A DNA stretch of 13,085 nt from Parachlorella kessleri (GCA_001598975.1 BBXU01001804.1:1-13085), one strand, 5' to 3'; counted from the first letter of the stretch, positions 1-8,408 are shown. The notes: generated from the sequence alone by a model not told the origin. Made by a program: numbers and translations.

Positions 1-253
1 AGTGTGTGTGTGTGGTGGGNGGGGGGGGGGAAAAGACTAGTTTCCAGCCGGCCTGATCAAGCTGGGTGGATGGCTGTGCAAGCTCCAGGCGGTGGATGTT
101 AATGGTAGATGTGAGATGGGGTGGCGGCTATGCGTCTAGGAAAGGGAGGTGAGTCAGAGTATGACGACGATTGTTACTGTTATACCAGCGAAATGGCGGT
201 AGCTGCATTGCGTGTGCAAGGTACGAGGGTGGTGTTCACTGTCCTGCTTGCAG
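1..253. other. Left edge: low-complexity start and probable upstream intron
   Basis: The window opens with a GT-rich run followed by a G run that contains an unresolved base (n at position 20), so this end may be a contig edge or poorly assembled. No supported exon is visible. A good donor-like site (GAG followed by GTGAGT) starts at 149, and a pyrimidine-poor acceptor CAG ends at 253, which would allow a 105-nt intron. The phase-0 frame upstream of 149 has a TAG at 137-139, so I could not define the preceding exon of the gene that follows. Confidence 0.4.
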
Positions 254-2529
254 GGTAAGGCGACCGCCACACGTTGCGATGTGTGCGTCAGGAGCAAGAA
301 GGGCCGCTGCGGCACCGACTCGGCCCCCAAGACCTGCCGCAAGCGGGTGGCCAAGCAGCTGGCTCAGCAGCAGGCTGCACAGCAGGCAGCACAGCAGGCC
401 CAGCAGCAGGAGGGAGGGCTAGGGCTCGCCCCGCCGACCGGCGAACTCCGGCCGCGACAGGTCGAGCCTTCCCTTGGGGGTGCCGGATCCATGGATGCGG
501 CCGCTTATGCCGCCGCGGCGGTAGGGGTGGCCGAAGAGCAGCACTTGCTGGCGGAGCGCTACGCCAGCCAGGCAGCGGCGGCGGCGGCTGCCGCCGCCGC
601 CGAAGGCGGCATGGCGGCAGCGGGAGCGGGCGCTGCCGGCGCGGTGATGGCATCTGCTGGCGACGGCACCGCTGCCGGCCGGCCGCGGCGCGGCGGCAGC
701 CGGGGTGGGGCCCTGCCGGCAGCGGCCCAGCCTGGGCAGGCCCAGTTCATGGCGCCTATGCTTGCACCGCTCGGCCGCGCCCACAGCATGCGGCTGGGAG
801 AGGGCGGGGCAGAGCCGCTGGGACCGCATTATGTACCACCGACGGCAGCAGCGGGCCAGCAGCATGGCGGGAAGGGTGCCAGAGCCGCAGCCAAGCAGGC
901 ACAGGTGAGCGCTGAGAGCTGGTTTTGTGCTATGTCTTGGGCTCCGACGGCCTCGGCAGGGTGGGGTGGTTGTAGTATGTCGCTGGATTGTAACTGACAG
1001 GCCAGCGGTGGTAAGGCAAGACTTAGGTTTTCTCTTGGAAGCGCTTCCAAGAGGGCGCCCTTGCGTGCCTTGACTTGGGAGGCCGGGGTTGAAGAGGTAG
1101 GAACGTCTCTGGTGTGTCATTGATGCGGGTCTGCTGGTGCGGCCAGGGTTTACGAGCATGGCGGTGGCGGCATAGCTGCTCACTGCAAACTCCCAAAACC
1201 AGGCTCAAGCTGGCGGTGGCGGTGCATGTGGAGTATGTTGGTTAACGATGGGAGGCACGTGACCGCAAGGGTTAGACAACAGTGCGGCGGGTGCCAATTG
1301 TGTCAGTCAGCAAAGCCGAGAGTATGGAGCAAGCAAACAAACATGGTATGATGCTCTGTAGGGGGTCCCGCAGCGGGAGCGGGAGCTGTTGGCTGCATGG
1401 GCGCGTGTGCAACGCAAGAGGGACGCCGCCACAGAAGCAGCGGCGGCCGCAGAGCAGGCGACACAAGCCATGCTGGAGGCAAGAGAGGTGGGCGGATGAC
1501 TGCTTCTCCGATCTCCGTAGCCAGACTGGTGGGCATGAACAGAGCGTGGATGTTGCACTGGTCTGTAGCTGCTGCAAATGCTGGCAAGCTGTTGTGTAGG
1601 TGGTTGAGCAAGCTTACCTTGACATTGCCCTTACAACTGTGGAAAGCAGTCAGGTTTGAGGGGTGTGGGAGGGGAGGGGGTGGGAGTGGGCTGGCACGGT
1701 GCTCTACCCCCCTTTGTGCCCTTGGTCTCAATCCCACTTCCTGTGGAGACATCAGGATGCAGCACTAATAGCAGTCGTTGGCCGCCAGCGTGCATACTAT
1801 GGCCTTGCCTGCCATCCTTTGGTGGAGCCGGTTTTCCTGCTTGCCTCTGTGCACCCTGTCACCATCCTTGAGACGTCATTGTTGCCGCCTCCTGGCTGGC
1901 TGCAGGTGCTAGAGGCTGTGGAGCAAGTGGAGGCAGAGGGGGAGGAGACTGTGGTTAGTGAGACCGCCACGCCTTGGCCACCGGGGGCGACATTTGTCCC
2001 TGACGACTACGACGTTGCGGCTCGCAACCAGCGCTCCCTCCAGCGCCGCATGCAACCCCTGCTGCTGCTGGGGGACCGCTGGTTTGCTGCCGAAGGCCCG
2101 GCGGCTACTGCTGCCGCAGCAGCAGAGGCAGCCAGGAATCCAGAAAGCGAGCCTGGCTCCAACCAAGGGCCGCAAGCCATCACGGCTGGGCCAGGGCAGC
2201 CCTGCTGCTCCCATGACCTTGGGGATGCCCCTTGTGCCCAAGGGCCTTGCGGCGGTGGCAATGGGAGGATCTGCAATGTGCAGCTATTGAATGGCGAGGC
2301 GGGGGAGGGGTCCTACCATGCGGCAGCTGGGTCGAAGCAGCAGCAGCAGCAGCAGCAGGGGGTGGGTAAGGACATGGGTCATGGCTTGCGTAATGGCAAT
2401 GGCGGCGTGGCAGACAGCGGCTGGTCAGTCAGACAGCTGCAGCAGCTACGGGGCAGGCTGGCTGATCTGGTAGCAAGGGAGGGGCTGCCTGGAGCGCTGG
2501 GGCAGGTTGACCCTGACAGGGGGACGTGA
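254..2529 (+). CDS. Ala/Gln-rich protein with small Cys cluster, 5'-partial, function unknown
   Basis: Three exons join in phase 0: 254-904, 1362-1487 and 1906-2529 (TGA at 2527-2529), giving at least 466 residues; the start lies upstream. Near the beginning (275-346) is a Cx2Cx7Cx8C cluster around KKGRCG, ending in RKR, which could bind zinc or nucleic acid; I do not recognise the family. Next come Gln/Ala runs (coiled-coil-like), a poly-Ala stretch, and an AT-hook-like GRPRRGG segment (677-697). Exon 2 encodes a charged helical stretch (QRERELLAAW, then Ala/Glu-rich) that runs on into VLEAVEQVEAEGEE of exon 3, consistent with a coiled coil across the splice. Exon 3 also carries LQRRMQPLLLLGDRWF, a seven-Gln run and a C-terminal RQLQQLRGRLADLVAREG helix. 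A nuclear regulatory role is a guess from composition. The splice phases agree throughout, which is the main support for the model. Confidence 0.6.
275..346 (+). other. Cys-cluster domain (Cx2Cx7Cx8C plus basic tail)
   Basis: Four cysteines at codons 275, 284, 308 and 335 have spacing x2, x7 and x8, with a KKGRCGT core and an RKR tail. The pattern is reminiscent of short Cys motifs in algal and plant nuclear proteins and loosely of half a CXXC finger, but it lacks the eight Cys of a true CXXC domain. Zinc or DNA binding is inference only. Confidence 0.45.
576..602. repeat. GC-only inverted repeat inside poly-Ala codons
   Basis: The Ala-codon run switches from GCG/GGC-type to GCC/CGC-type triplets, creating 13-bp perfectly complementary arms (576-588 and 590-602) around a single T. 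It can fold as a very stable GC hairpin in DNA or mRNA. It probably arose from Ala codon-repeat expansion rather than from selection for the hairpin. Confidence 0.75.
1032..1053. repeat. 22-bp perfect palindrome in intron
   Basis: A perfect 11+11 palindrome (half-site CTCTTGGAAGC) sits inside the first visible intron (905-1361) of the Ala/Gln-rich gene. All eleven base pairs match without a spacer. It could be a dimeric-protein binding site, a hairpin, or a remnant of a small inverted-repeat element; nothing else in the intron favours one of these. Confidence 0.7.
2338..2357 (+). repeat. CAG microsatellite encoding poly-Gln
   Basis: A CAG repeat of about seven units lies in the last exon of the Ala/Gln-rich gene and encodes a short poly-Gln run in frame. 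Length variation here would change the protein without shifting the frame. Confidence 0.85.
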
Positions 2530-3399
2530 TGTGACTACTCTCTTGACTACAGCCGACCCGCGGGGGCTTGGGTAGCTGTGAACATCGCGCCTTTCAACAC
2601 AGCAACACATGGTCTAAACTGTGGAGACCCGAGCCAGGTGTGCGGTAGAGTCTGACAAGCATGTATACATGCTCAGTGAGATTGCAGTGATGCCACGCTT
2701 AGCTGCCCGTACAGCAGAGTGGCCCTTGGGGTCCTCCTGCCCCGCGACTTGGTGTCTGTGCAGCGCGGCCTCCTGCTAGTTGCACGGCAATATCAAACTT
2801 ACCTCAAGGTACTTGAACTGAGCGGATGGCAACCACCTGAGACATTTTGTCATGCCATGCCCGCTTGCACGTGGGGCAGCACCTATTGCAGCATTCTTTG
2901 TGCTATGCTCTGTTTTCACTTGCAAGTTTGAGGGGACCTGTTCATCAAGGGCCCAGAGTGGCGTGTTTTGTGAAACCTTGGCGGGCAGGCCAGTGTTCAG
3001 GGCGAGGTAGAAGTTGATCTTCTTGAAGTTTGGGGTTGTGTCTGTGCTGATGGAGATAGTCTTCGTTATCCCCTTGGTGTTATCTTGTCAGCAACATGTA
3101 GGTGGTCGCTTCTTGATGCAATTGGGAGCATCTATGACCCCGCAGTGCCAACCGTGAACAGTCTGTGCCTAGACGTGCTGAATGATACCAAGGTACTGTA
3201 AGAGTGTGTTCAGGTCATGATCCTGGGTGGCCGAAGTCGTCAGTGCTGGCTAGGATACAACTATCGCCGTGTCCGGTGCATCGGTTGGCGGCTGCGCCCG
3301 ATGGGACCTCTGACGTGGACTGGACAGGGGGAACATTCCTCTATCATATCGTGCCGACCCTGATCACCATCCTGCTACTGATCTAGGCAAACCTTGCAG
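2530..3399 (+). other. Inter-gene stretch with possible 5' exons of the BTB gene
   Basis: No gene can be fixed here, but several exon-like pieces exist. From 2718 to 2808 the frame reads VALGVLLPRDLVSVQRG and on to an AAG|GTACTT donor. From 2927 (after TTGCAAG) to 3006 it reads through SGVFCETLAGRPVFRA to a GTAGAA donor. From 2974 an open frame runs to 3203, containing IYDPAVPTVNSLCLDVLN. Around 3282-3350 a frame reads HRLAAAPDGTSDVDWTGG and then FLYHI. The last two look faintly like NHL/beta-propeller blades, which in green algae can precede BTB domains, but phases between them do not all join cleanly. No TGTAA follows the upstream stop at 2529 until 3197-3201. Confidence 0.25.
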
Positions 3400-6300
3400 C
3401 CTACTTGGTCCGTCGGGGCAAGATTCACAATGGCAACCACGTGCTACACCGGGCACTTGCCCGAGACAGGTCCACTCAGTGCATCTAGTGCCGATATTGA
3501 GCTGCTACTTGGAGACACCGTCTTCCTTGCCCACCGGGACTTTCTCGAAGGCCAGAGCTGGATTCTCCAGGCGAGCGAGTACCCAAACTCATTGCCCTCA
3601 AGCTCGCATCTGGCGTGTGCATAGGGTTTGCTGCACCCAGCCCTCTTACTTTCTCAGTGAGGCTGTAGTTAATAGCTGTATTCACGCCACTGAACCGACG
3701 GTATGAAAAGAAACCACAAATTCACCACAACTAGCCAAGCCGCCTACCTTGACCACACGCCTTGTGAGTCAAGACCCAACCAGCCTTCACAGGCCTTGGT
3801 AGTTGCATTGTGCAGGGACTGTTCGAGTCTCACGCCGAGCAGCGCCATAACGGCGGCGGGGCACAGGGGGTCCCTCGGGTGCAGCTGGGCGCCACTCGGG
3901 CGACGGCCGGCGGGGCGGCTATCGCAGCAGAGGCTCAGCAGGCCCTGCAGCCAGCGCAGCTGTCTCGCTTCTTGTACCAAGCCTACCACCCGGAGGCACC
4001 AATCCCTTCCGTGAGCCACCTGCACCTGCCCAATCAGGCAGTCAGTTTGGGTTTGAGCATATGGCCCGCCTCATCAGCTTTGCAGCGTCTCTGAGGGAAC
4101 GCTGGGTTCTGCAGCATGTGTGCACGCCTTCAACCAATATCATTTGATGGGGTGGTGCTGTGACTTGCCCTGCACAAAACCGGATGGTGCGCGGTCGGGG
4201 GACGGAGCACATGCCGGGACTGGCTGCTGTATAGGATTCTGCGGGGACATCTCAACACAAGTAAAACAAGGGTACCCATGCCATTCCTCAAGAAGTTTTG
4301 AGCCTGCTGGTGCAAATTCCCCCTACGATTCAACTTGGTCATGCCCTGACAGCAACGGTCCTTGCTGGTCCTGGCAGGCGGACGGTGAAGCCCAGGTGCT
4401 GGACCTGCTGTCAGCTGCCGACTTCTTCTCAGACGACACGCTCAAGGCCAAGTGTGATGCTGCTCTGGCAGCCTCAGCCGCAACAGTCCTGAAGGTAGAG
4501 CCAGCCCCGACAGTCCAGTTCACCCTACCTCCCCTCTGTGTACGTTGCGTGCCAGCATCAACACCTACTTCTTAGCCCTCCTGACCTTTGGTGGTTGATT
4601 TGTTTGGGGCAGCCGCCATGGAGTGGACATAGTCAATGTAAGGTAAGCTGTGGGTGGCATGTTCGTCTCCCGGAGGGCCTTCCAGCCCAGCCATTACTCC
4701 TCAGGCATGGGCAGGGGCTAAGCGCAGGCTCAATCGGTGCGACTGAGTAAGGCTGCCCGATTGGTACCACACAAGCCAGATCTGGCGCCCCTCAAGGTTA
4801 CGGTGGGACGAGCGTGTGCAGCAGCGGCCAACAAGCTGTGGCAAGCCAGCTTTCTGTGCTGGCTGCAGGGCTTGCATGACCCGCTGCCCCTGGCCACGAT
4901 CGACTCCCCCACCCAGCACAAGCTGAGCAGCCTGGACTTGGAGGACAGTGCTACCCAGGTCCTGCAGGTGGGTGGTGACTGTGGCTGTTTCAGATGCCGG
5001 TTCATTGCACGCAGAATCACATGGGGCCAATGGACACACAGGGGACGGTGAAAAGGCATGTGGGTGGATATTATCCTAATCTACAAGCGATTTGGATACT
5101 TACATTAAGCCCCTCTGCTGGGTGCGGGTCCCTTCAACAGCAGCAACCTGGGGTCTAGATGCCGCTGTCGCAGTGTGGGGCGCCACTGCATTCATACATG
5201 CATGAGGAGGCATTGAGACCTGCATTGCTGCTCAGGGGCGCTCTGCAGACACTGCCAGCGTGGTGTACGCTGGAAGACTAGCCCGAAGGTCCCCCTGTGC
5301 AACATGCTGTCCCGCCCCATGCAGTCGGTGCTTCCCGTCCTGGGATACACCCCACTCATGCATGCTACTGAGCAGTAAGTAGCCCGCCACACAAGCGGCA
5401 GTGAGCATGCAGGGTTACCTCATCCCTCCGGGCACTTCCTTGCGTACCGAGGGCAGTCAACATTCCCATGCTATGTGTGCCTGGGCAGGAGCATGGGAGC
5501 CCGGTCACCCCAGCGGAGGATGAGTGGGGGAGTGACTTCCACGCCCTGCTGGCAAACAATGTCAAGGTCAGTAATGTATGTCCGCTCGGGCTGCTGACAC
5601 CGGCAGCAAGAGTACTCCATGCTGTGGCAGGAATTGTGCAGCGGGACATATGCCCAACAGGGGTTTCAAGAGATTGTTGCAGCATGTGATGTCAAGCTGC
5701 ACCAAGTGCACGCCAACGCGCCAGGGGGGGGGGGGGGTAGGGCAAGTAGTTTTAACTCCCCAAGCTGCAACCGGCGGTTGCCTGACTGGCAGGCTGGGGA
5801 TTCTGAACATTAATGAGCCGGACTGTTCTGTGGCTGGCTGATATGGACTTGATACTGTGCCCATACGCTCCATGCTGCCCCGAGTCCCCCAACTGGGGCC
5901 AACAGAACAGCCAGGATGTACTATGCCCACAAACCACAAGATTGGGGGACTCACGGCGGCATGGTCAGGTGGCGGTACGCTGTTAGACTGGACTAGACTA
6001 GACTACACGCTGCAGGCCAAGGACCGTGAAGAGCTGGTGCGGTACCTGCGCCTTGCCAGCAGGTTTGGGCTGCCTCGAGTCACAGCTCAGTGCCTGCCAC
6101 ACCTATGCAAGGTAAGGGCAACATGCTCACTCAATCTGGTAAATCTTGTGGGGTGGCATAGATGCACGACTTCTGGTGTGAGTACCCAGTTGGTCAACCA
6201 GCAGCCAAATAGTCCGTCTGACCTGTATCCAAGGCAGCGCTGCAGGCACCTCTACGTGCTTGTTAGCCGCGGCACGTCTGACGAGCATGTAGCTTGCCGG

Positions 6301-7226
6301 TGGCCTTTTTGTGGAACCTGTCCTCTCTCTAAGGCTGCTAAGTGCATGATACCTGCCATACGCTGCTGCAGCACTCTCAGGTAGCACCCCTGCCCCAGGC
6401 CCCTGCCCTCCCCCTCCCCCTCCCGCCTGCAGCTCATTGTGGCCGCGTCCGCTCACCACAACCTGCGGCACACCATCCAGGAGTGCCTACCCCTTCTGGA
6501 CGACCCCGCAAAAACAGTCATGCTGTTTGAGGTGGCCCAGCTGGCCGCGGAGGCCACGGGGGAGGAGGGGCTGCGGGCCTGGCGCCTGGACCCCAGCCGC
6601 TGCCTGCGCAAGCTTCAGGTCAGCGAGCAAAAGGGGGGTCCATACACCTGCATGATGTTAAGGGGCTGCGGGCCTGGCGCCTGGACCCCAGCCGCTGCCT
6701 GAGCAAGCTTCAGGTCTGAGAGTGGAAGGGGGTCCATACACCTGCATGCTGTTAAGAGGTTGTAGGCCTTGCGCCTGGACCCCAGCCGCTGCCTGAGCAA
6801 GCTTTGGGACGGACTGAGAGCGGCGGGGCTCCCTGCATATGCCTGCTTGCTGAGGAGGGTGTGTGTTTGTGTGAGCCTGTGAGGGGAGGGGGCGGTGAGG
6901 GATATGGCTGGGCCCTGGCCGCGCCGAGCTGAAGCTGTAGGTCTCACGGTGTGAGCTGAGGGGGAGTCTGGCAGGCCTTCCGGGGCCCTCTGCACCGCCT
7001 CCTTTCAATGTGGTGTGCCATGCTTTGGCCTGGGACACACGCTGGCACTGTTTAATGTACACTGGGCCAGCCAGTTAGAGCAGCACCAAATATGTTGTCT
7101 TGAGTAACATCCGTGCCGTCGCTGACAACGAGGTCATGAAAATCCTGTTCCGCCCTGCAGGAGTACGAGAGCCAGGAGGCCACACTTAGCAGGCTGAGCT
7201 CCCAGCTTTCGCCCAGAACACCCTAA
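3400..7226 (+). CDS. Tandem BTB/POZ-domain protein
   Basis: Proposed exons: 3400-3570 (ATG at 3430), 3816-4010, 4378-4494, 4728-4967, 5259-5374, 5413-5566, 5607 or 5631 to about 5705, 6016-6111, 6433-6618 and 7161-7226 (TAA 7224-7226). Most join in phase 0; 5374/5413 joins in phase 2. BTB 1 has the hallmarks DIELLLGDTVFLAHRDF (beta1-beta2-alpha1), ILQ|GLFESHAEQR across the first splice, LSRFLYQAYHPEAP (beta5) and VLDLLSAADFFSDDTLKAKC (alpha4-alpha5). A helical BACK-like exon follows (4728-4967). BTB 2 shows VNIPMLCVPG, FHALLANN, QQGFQEIVAACDV and, after a gap, LVRYLRLASRFGLPRVTAQC. A second helical exon (LIVAASAHHNLRHTIQECLP) and a short Ser-rich tail end it. Paired BTB-BACK modules occur in LZTR1-type cullin-3 adaptors, so substrate recruitment to a ubiquitin ligase is a reasonable inference. 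The start is uncertain, and BTB 2 lacks a clear YTG-type strand. Confidence 0.65.
3571..3815 (+). other. Probable GC-AG intron in the BTB gene
   Basis: The BTB frame runs in phase 0 up to ATTCTCCAG at 3570 and resumes at GGACTGTTC at 3816, giving a continuous, BTB-like ILQ-GLFESH junction. The intron then begins GCGAGC rather than GT. No GT donor nearby keeps both frame and similarity. GC-AG introns are a known minor class; this one is weaker in consensus than the GCAAGT seen in the VPS50-like gene. Confidence 0.5.
5724..5737 (+). repeat. Homopolymer of 14 G within or next to BTB 2
   Basis: Fourteen consecutive G follow the frame reading VKLHQVHANAP. It lies where the second BTB should continue to its last strand. 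Such runs are slippage-prone and often miscounted in assemblies, so the exon end here and any local frameshift should be treated cautiously. Confidence 0.9.
6396..6432 (+). other. Strong polypyrimidine tract and acceptor
   Basis: An almost pure C/T tract (CCTCCCCCTCCCCCTCCC type) ends in CCTGCAG at 6432, right before the exon reading LIVAASAHHNL. It is the best splice acceptor in the window and fixes the start of that exon in phase 0 with the upstream exon ending at 6111. Confidence 0.75.
6567..6830 (+). repeat. Three-copy tandem repeat, 94-95 bp, spanning an exon 3' end
   Basis: Copy 1 starts at 6567 and covers the end of the functional exon (GLRAWRLDPSRCLRKLQ) plus its donor and the first intron bases. 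Copy 2 starts at 6662 and copy 3 at 6756; both lie wholly in the intron 6619-7160. Copy 2 keeps the reading GLRAWRLDPSRCLSKLQ, an AG just before it and a GT after it, but the donor has changed from GTCAGC to GTCTGA. Copy 3 has an in-frame TAG near its start and no GT after the Leu-Trp codons, so it cannot serve as an exon. A graded decay of duplicated exon ends is the simplest reading. Confidence 0.85.
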
Positions 7227-7325
7227 GCCACCTGCCGACCCAGGGGAGATGTGCTTATGAGGGCGTCCGGTGCTAACAGATGTGTGGCACATATCTCTGA
7301 AGTGTTGGTGGGGGCGTGCAATGTA

Positions 7326-7330
7326 TGTAA
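7326..7330 (+). terminator. TGTAA polyadenylation-type signal for the BTB gene
   Basis: TGTAA, the usual poly(A) signal of chlorophyte nuclear genes, lies 100 nt after the TAA of the BTB gene. This gives a short 3' UTR and supports 7226 as the gene's end. Confidence 0.5.
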
Positions 7331-7582
7331 TCGTCAATAGAGGGAGGGCGTGAAACAGGTGACAGGGTATCTGGTAACTGTACTGACAGCGCTGGACGCG
7401 AAGCCCGCTGTGGGGCTCTGGTTAGGAGGGCATATCGTGAAACCAGACATGCACAACCTGAACTGCCACCGTAGGTATAAAGTGCGGTTTTTTCGAGTTG
7501 AGGGGTTGCGGTTTGGCACATGAAACACACCATGCCGTCGCTCAATACTGCCTCTGTGGGCTTCTGTAGTTCGTCTGGCCTT

Positions 7583-7970
7583 GTATTAGTATGGGTGGCA
7601 GGTAGTGCGAACAGGGAGTAGAGCTGGGCTGGACTGGACGGAATGGACAGGGCTGGACCTCAATTACCTCAGTTTCTGGTCATGGATTCAAGAGATGGAC
7701 GTGGCAAGGCTCTGTGCGTGCCTAAAAGCCAAGGTTTGGCATCGGTGACAGATTGGCGATTGGGGGTATTAGTTAGCCCGGTATATAAGGTAAGCCGCGG
7801 CTGGCAGAGGCTATACACCCAGCGTATTGCTAGGCGTACCAGCGGCTGGCGGGGTGACATGCCAGGGTGGCCTCCTGTAGACTTACATGTGGCAGCAGGT
7901 AGTATTAGCATGGGTGGCAGGTAGTGCGAAAAGGGAGTGAGAGTTGCGCTGGACGGACAGAGCTGGATGC
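7583..7970 (+). repeat. Direct repeat pair of about 70 bp
   Basis: Copy A (about 7583-7655) and copy B (about 7902-7970) share GTATTAG, then a near-identical 20-bp block around ATGGGTGGCAGGTAGTGCGA, then GGGAGT and a GGAC/GGCTGG-rich tail with small indels. A weaker echo (GTGGTGGCGGGTAGTG) occurs near 8006. The 319-nt spacing and lack of flanking target duplications do not identify the element; a partial segmental duplication or repeat-family fragment is likely. Confidence 0.7.
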
Positions 7971-8408
7971 AGAATGCGCCTGAGTCTTGCCTGAGTATGC
8001 CTGTTGTGGTGGCGGGTAGTGTATTGAGCGAACATGCAGCTGCGATGTGCGGGTCGGCAGAGCTAGTTGCGTGCAAGGGATCTTACACACAGCATCCATT
8101 ACGCTGTCTTTCAGGGTGCTATACACCTTCATTAGCCTCAAGCCACTGTAGTAATCACCTGGTGCTCGTCCGAGGTATAGCACGAGCCGTTCCACCATTA
8201 CTTCCAATGCTTTGCGAAGGTTAGACACATCATGTACTGTAACTAACGTTGAACGTCTTGACCTACAGGGTATCTCAATGGCGCAGAAGGAGCCAAAAGC
8301 CAAGTACTGCAATGCATCACCGGCATCTTCATGCCACCCGCCCAGCTCTACACTGGCTGGGTGCTTGCTAAAACCAAACCCCACGCTGCAATGAAAGGCA
8401 AGCTGTAA
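7651..8408 (+). CDS. Possible unrecognised small plus-strand gene (exon fragments)
   Basis: Two exon-like segments with protein-like content lie on the plus strand. Segment 7651-7733, after GGACAG, reads LDLNYLSFWSWIQEMDVARL and ends at AAG|GTTTGG. Segment 8269-8408, after a good CCTACAG acceptor, reads GYLNGAEGAKSQVLQC, then GIFMPPAQLYTGWVLAKTKP, and ends at TAA 8406-8408, which is part of a TGTAA poly(A)-type motif. I could not find middle exons that join them in phase, and I do not recognise the product. The opposite strand of 7905-8384 is also open, so only one of the two readings can be right, or both are remnants of a repeat. Confidence 0.25.
7905..8384 (-). CDS. Open frame of unknown nature, antisense to the possible plus-strand gene
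   Basis: A 159-codon frame with ATG at 8382-8384 reads GFGFSKHPASVELGGWHEDA early and DVSNLRKALEVMVERLVLYL in the middle. Both pieces look more protein-like than the usual shadow frames. Codon use is AT-richer at position 3 than in RPE or the VPS50-like gene. A donor-like TGTGTAAG inside the frame (about 8085-8092) would end an exon after VMDAVC. The ATG is preceded by a TTGCAG at about 8390, so it could equally be an internal exon. No family recognised; it lies between RPE's stop and the direct repeat, possibly within RPE's 3' UTR. Confidence 0.2.
   Translation of the reverse strand: MGFGFSKHPASVELGGWHEDAGDALQYLAFGSFCAIEIPCRSRRSTLVTVHDVSNLRKALEVMVERLVLYLGRAPGDYYSGLRLMKVYSTLKDSVMDAVCKIPCTQLALPTRTSQLHVRSIHYPPPQQAYSGKTQAHSASSSVRPAQLSLPFRTTCHPC
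8083..8087 (-). terminator. Candidate poly(A) signal for RPE (TGTAA on minus strand)
   Basis: TTACA on the plus strand is TGTAA on the minus strand. It is the first such motif I see downstream of the RPE stop (8537), which would make a 3' UTR of about 450 nt. It overlaps the conflicting open frames, so it is tentative. Confidence 0.3.

Noticed and set aside
1..35. GT/G-rich start as a telomere or origin
   Set aside because: It does not show the TTTTAGGG-type unit of green-algal telomeres, and contains an ambiguous base; more likely a simple repeat or contig-edge artefact.
419..1183. Long minus-strand open frame opposite the Ala/Gln-rich gene
   Set aside because: It mirrors GC-rich codon repeats, runs across a plus-strand donor and intron, and encodes Arg/Pro-rich sequence with no domain; a shadow frame.
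1909..2241. Minus-strand frames opposite exon 3 of the Ala/Gln-rich gene
   Set aside because: They arise from CAG/CTG-type codons read in reverse; the plus-strand frame joins upstream exons in phase and is preferred.
5985..6010. GACTA short repeat (GGACTAGACTAGACTAC)
   Set aside because: Only about three imperfect 5-bp units next to a splice acceptor; common slippage, not a distinct element.
7201..7545. Minus-strand frames downstream of the BTB gene
   Set aside because: They lie in the probable 3' UTR, show no recognisable protein pattern and have no clean splice partners.
7782..7790. TATATAAGG as a TATA box
   Set aside because: It is directly followed by a donor-like GTAAGC, and no coding start with supporting similarity lies at the proper distance.
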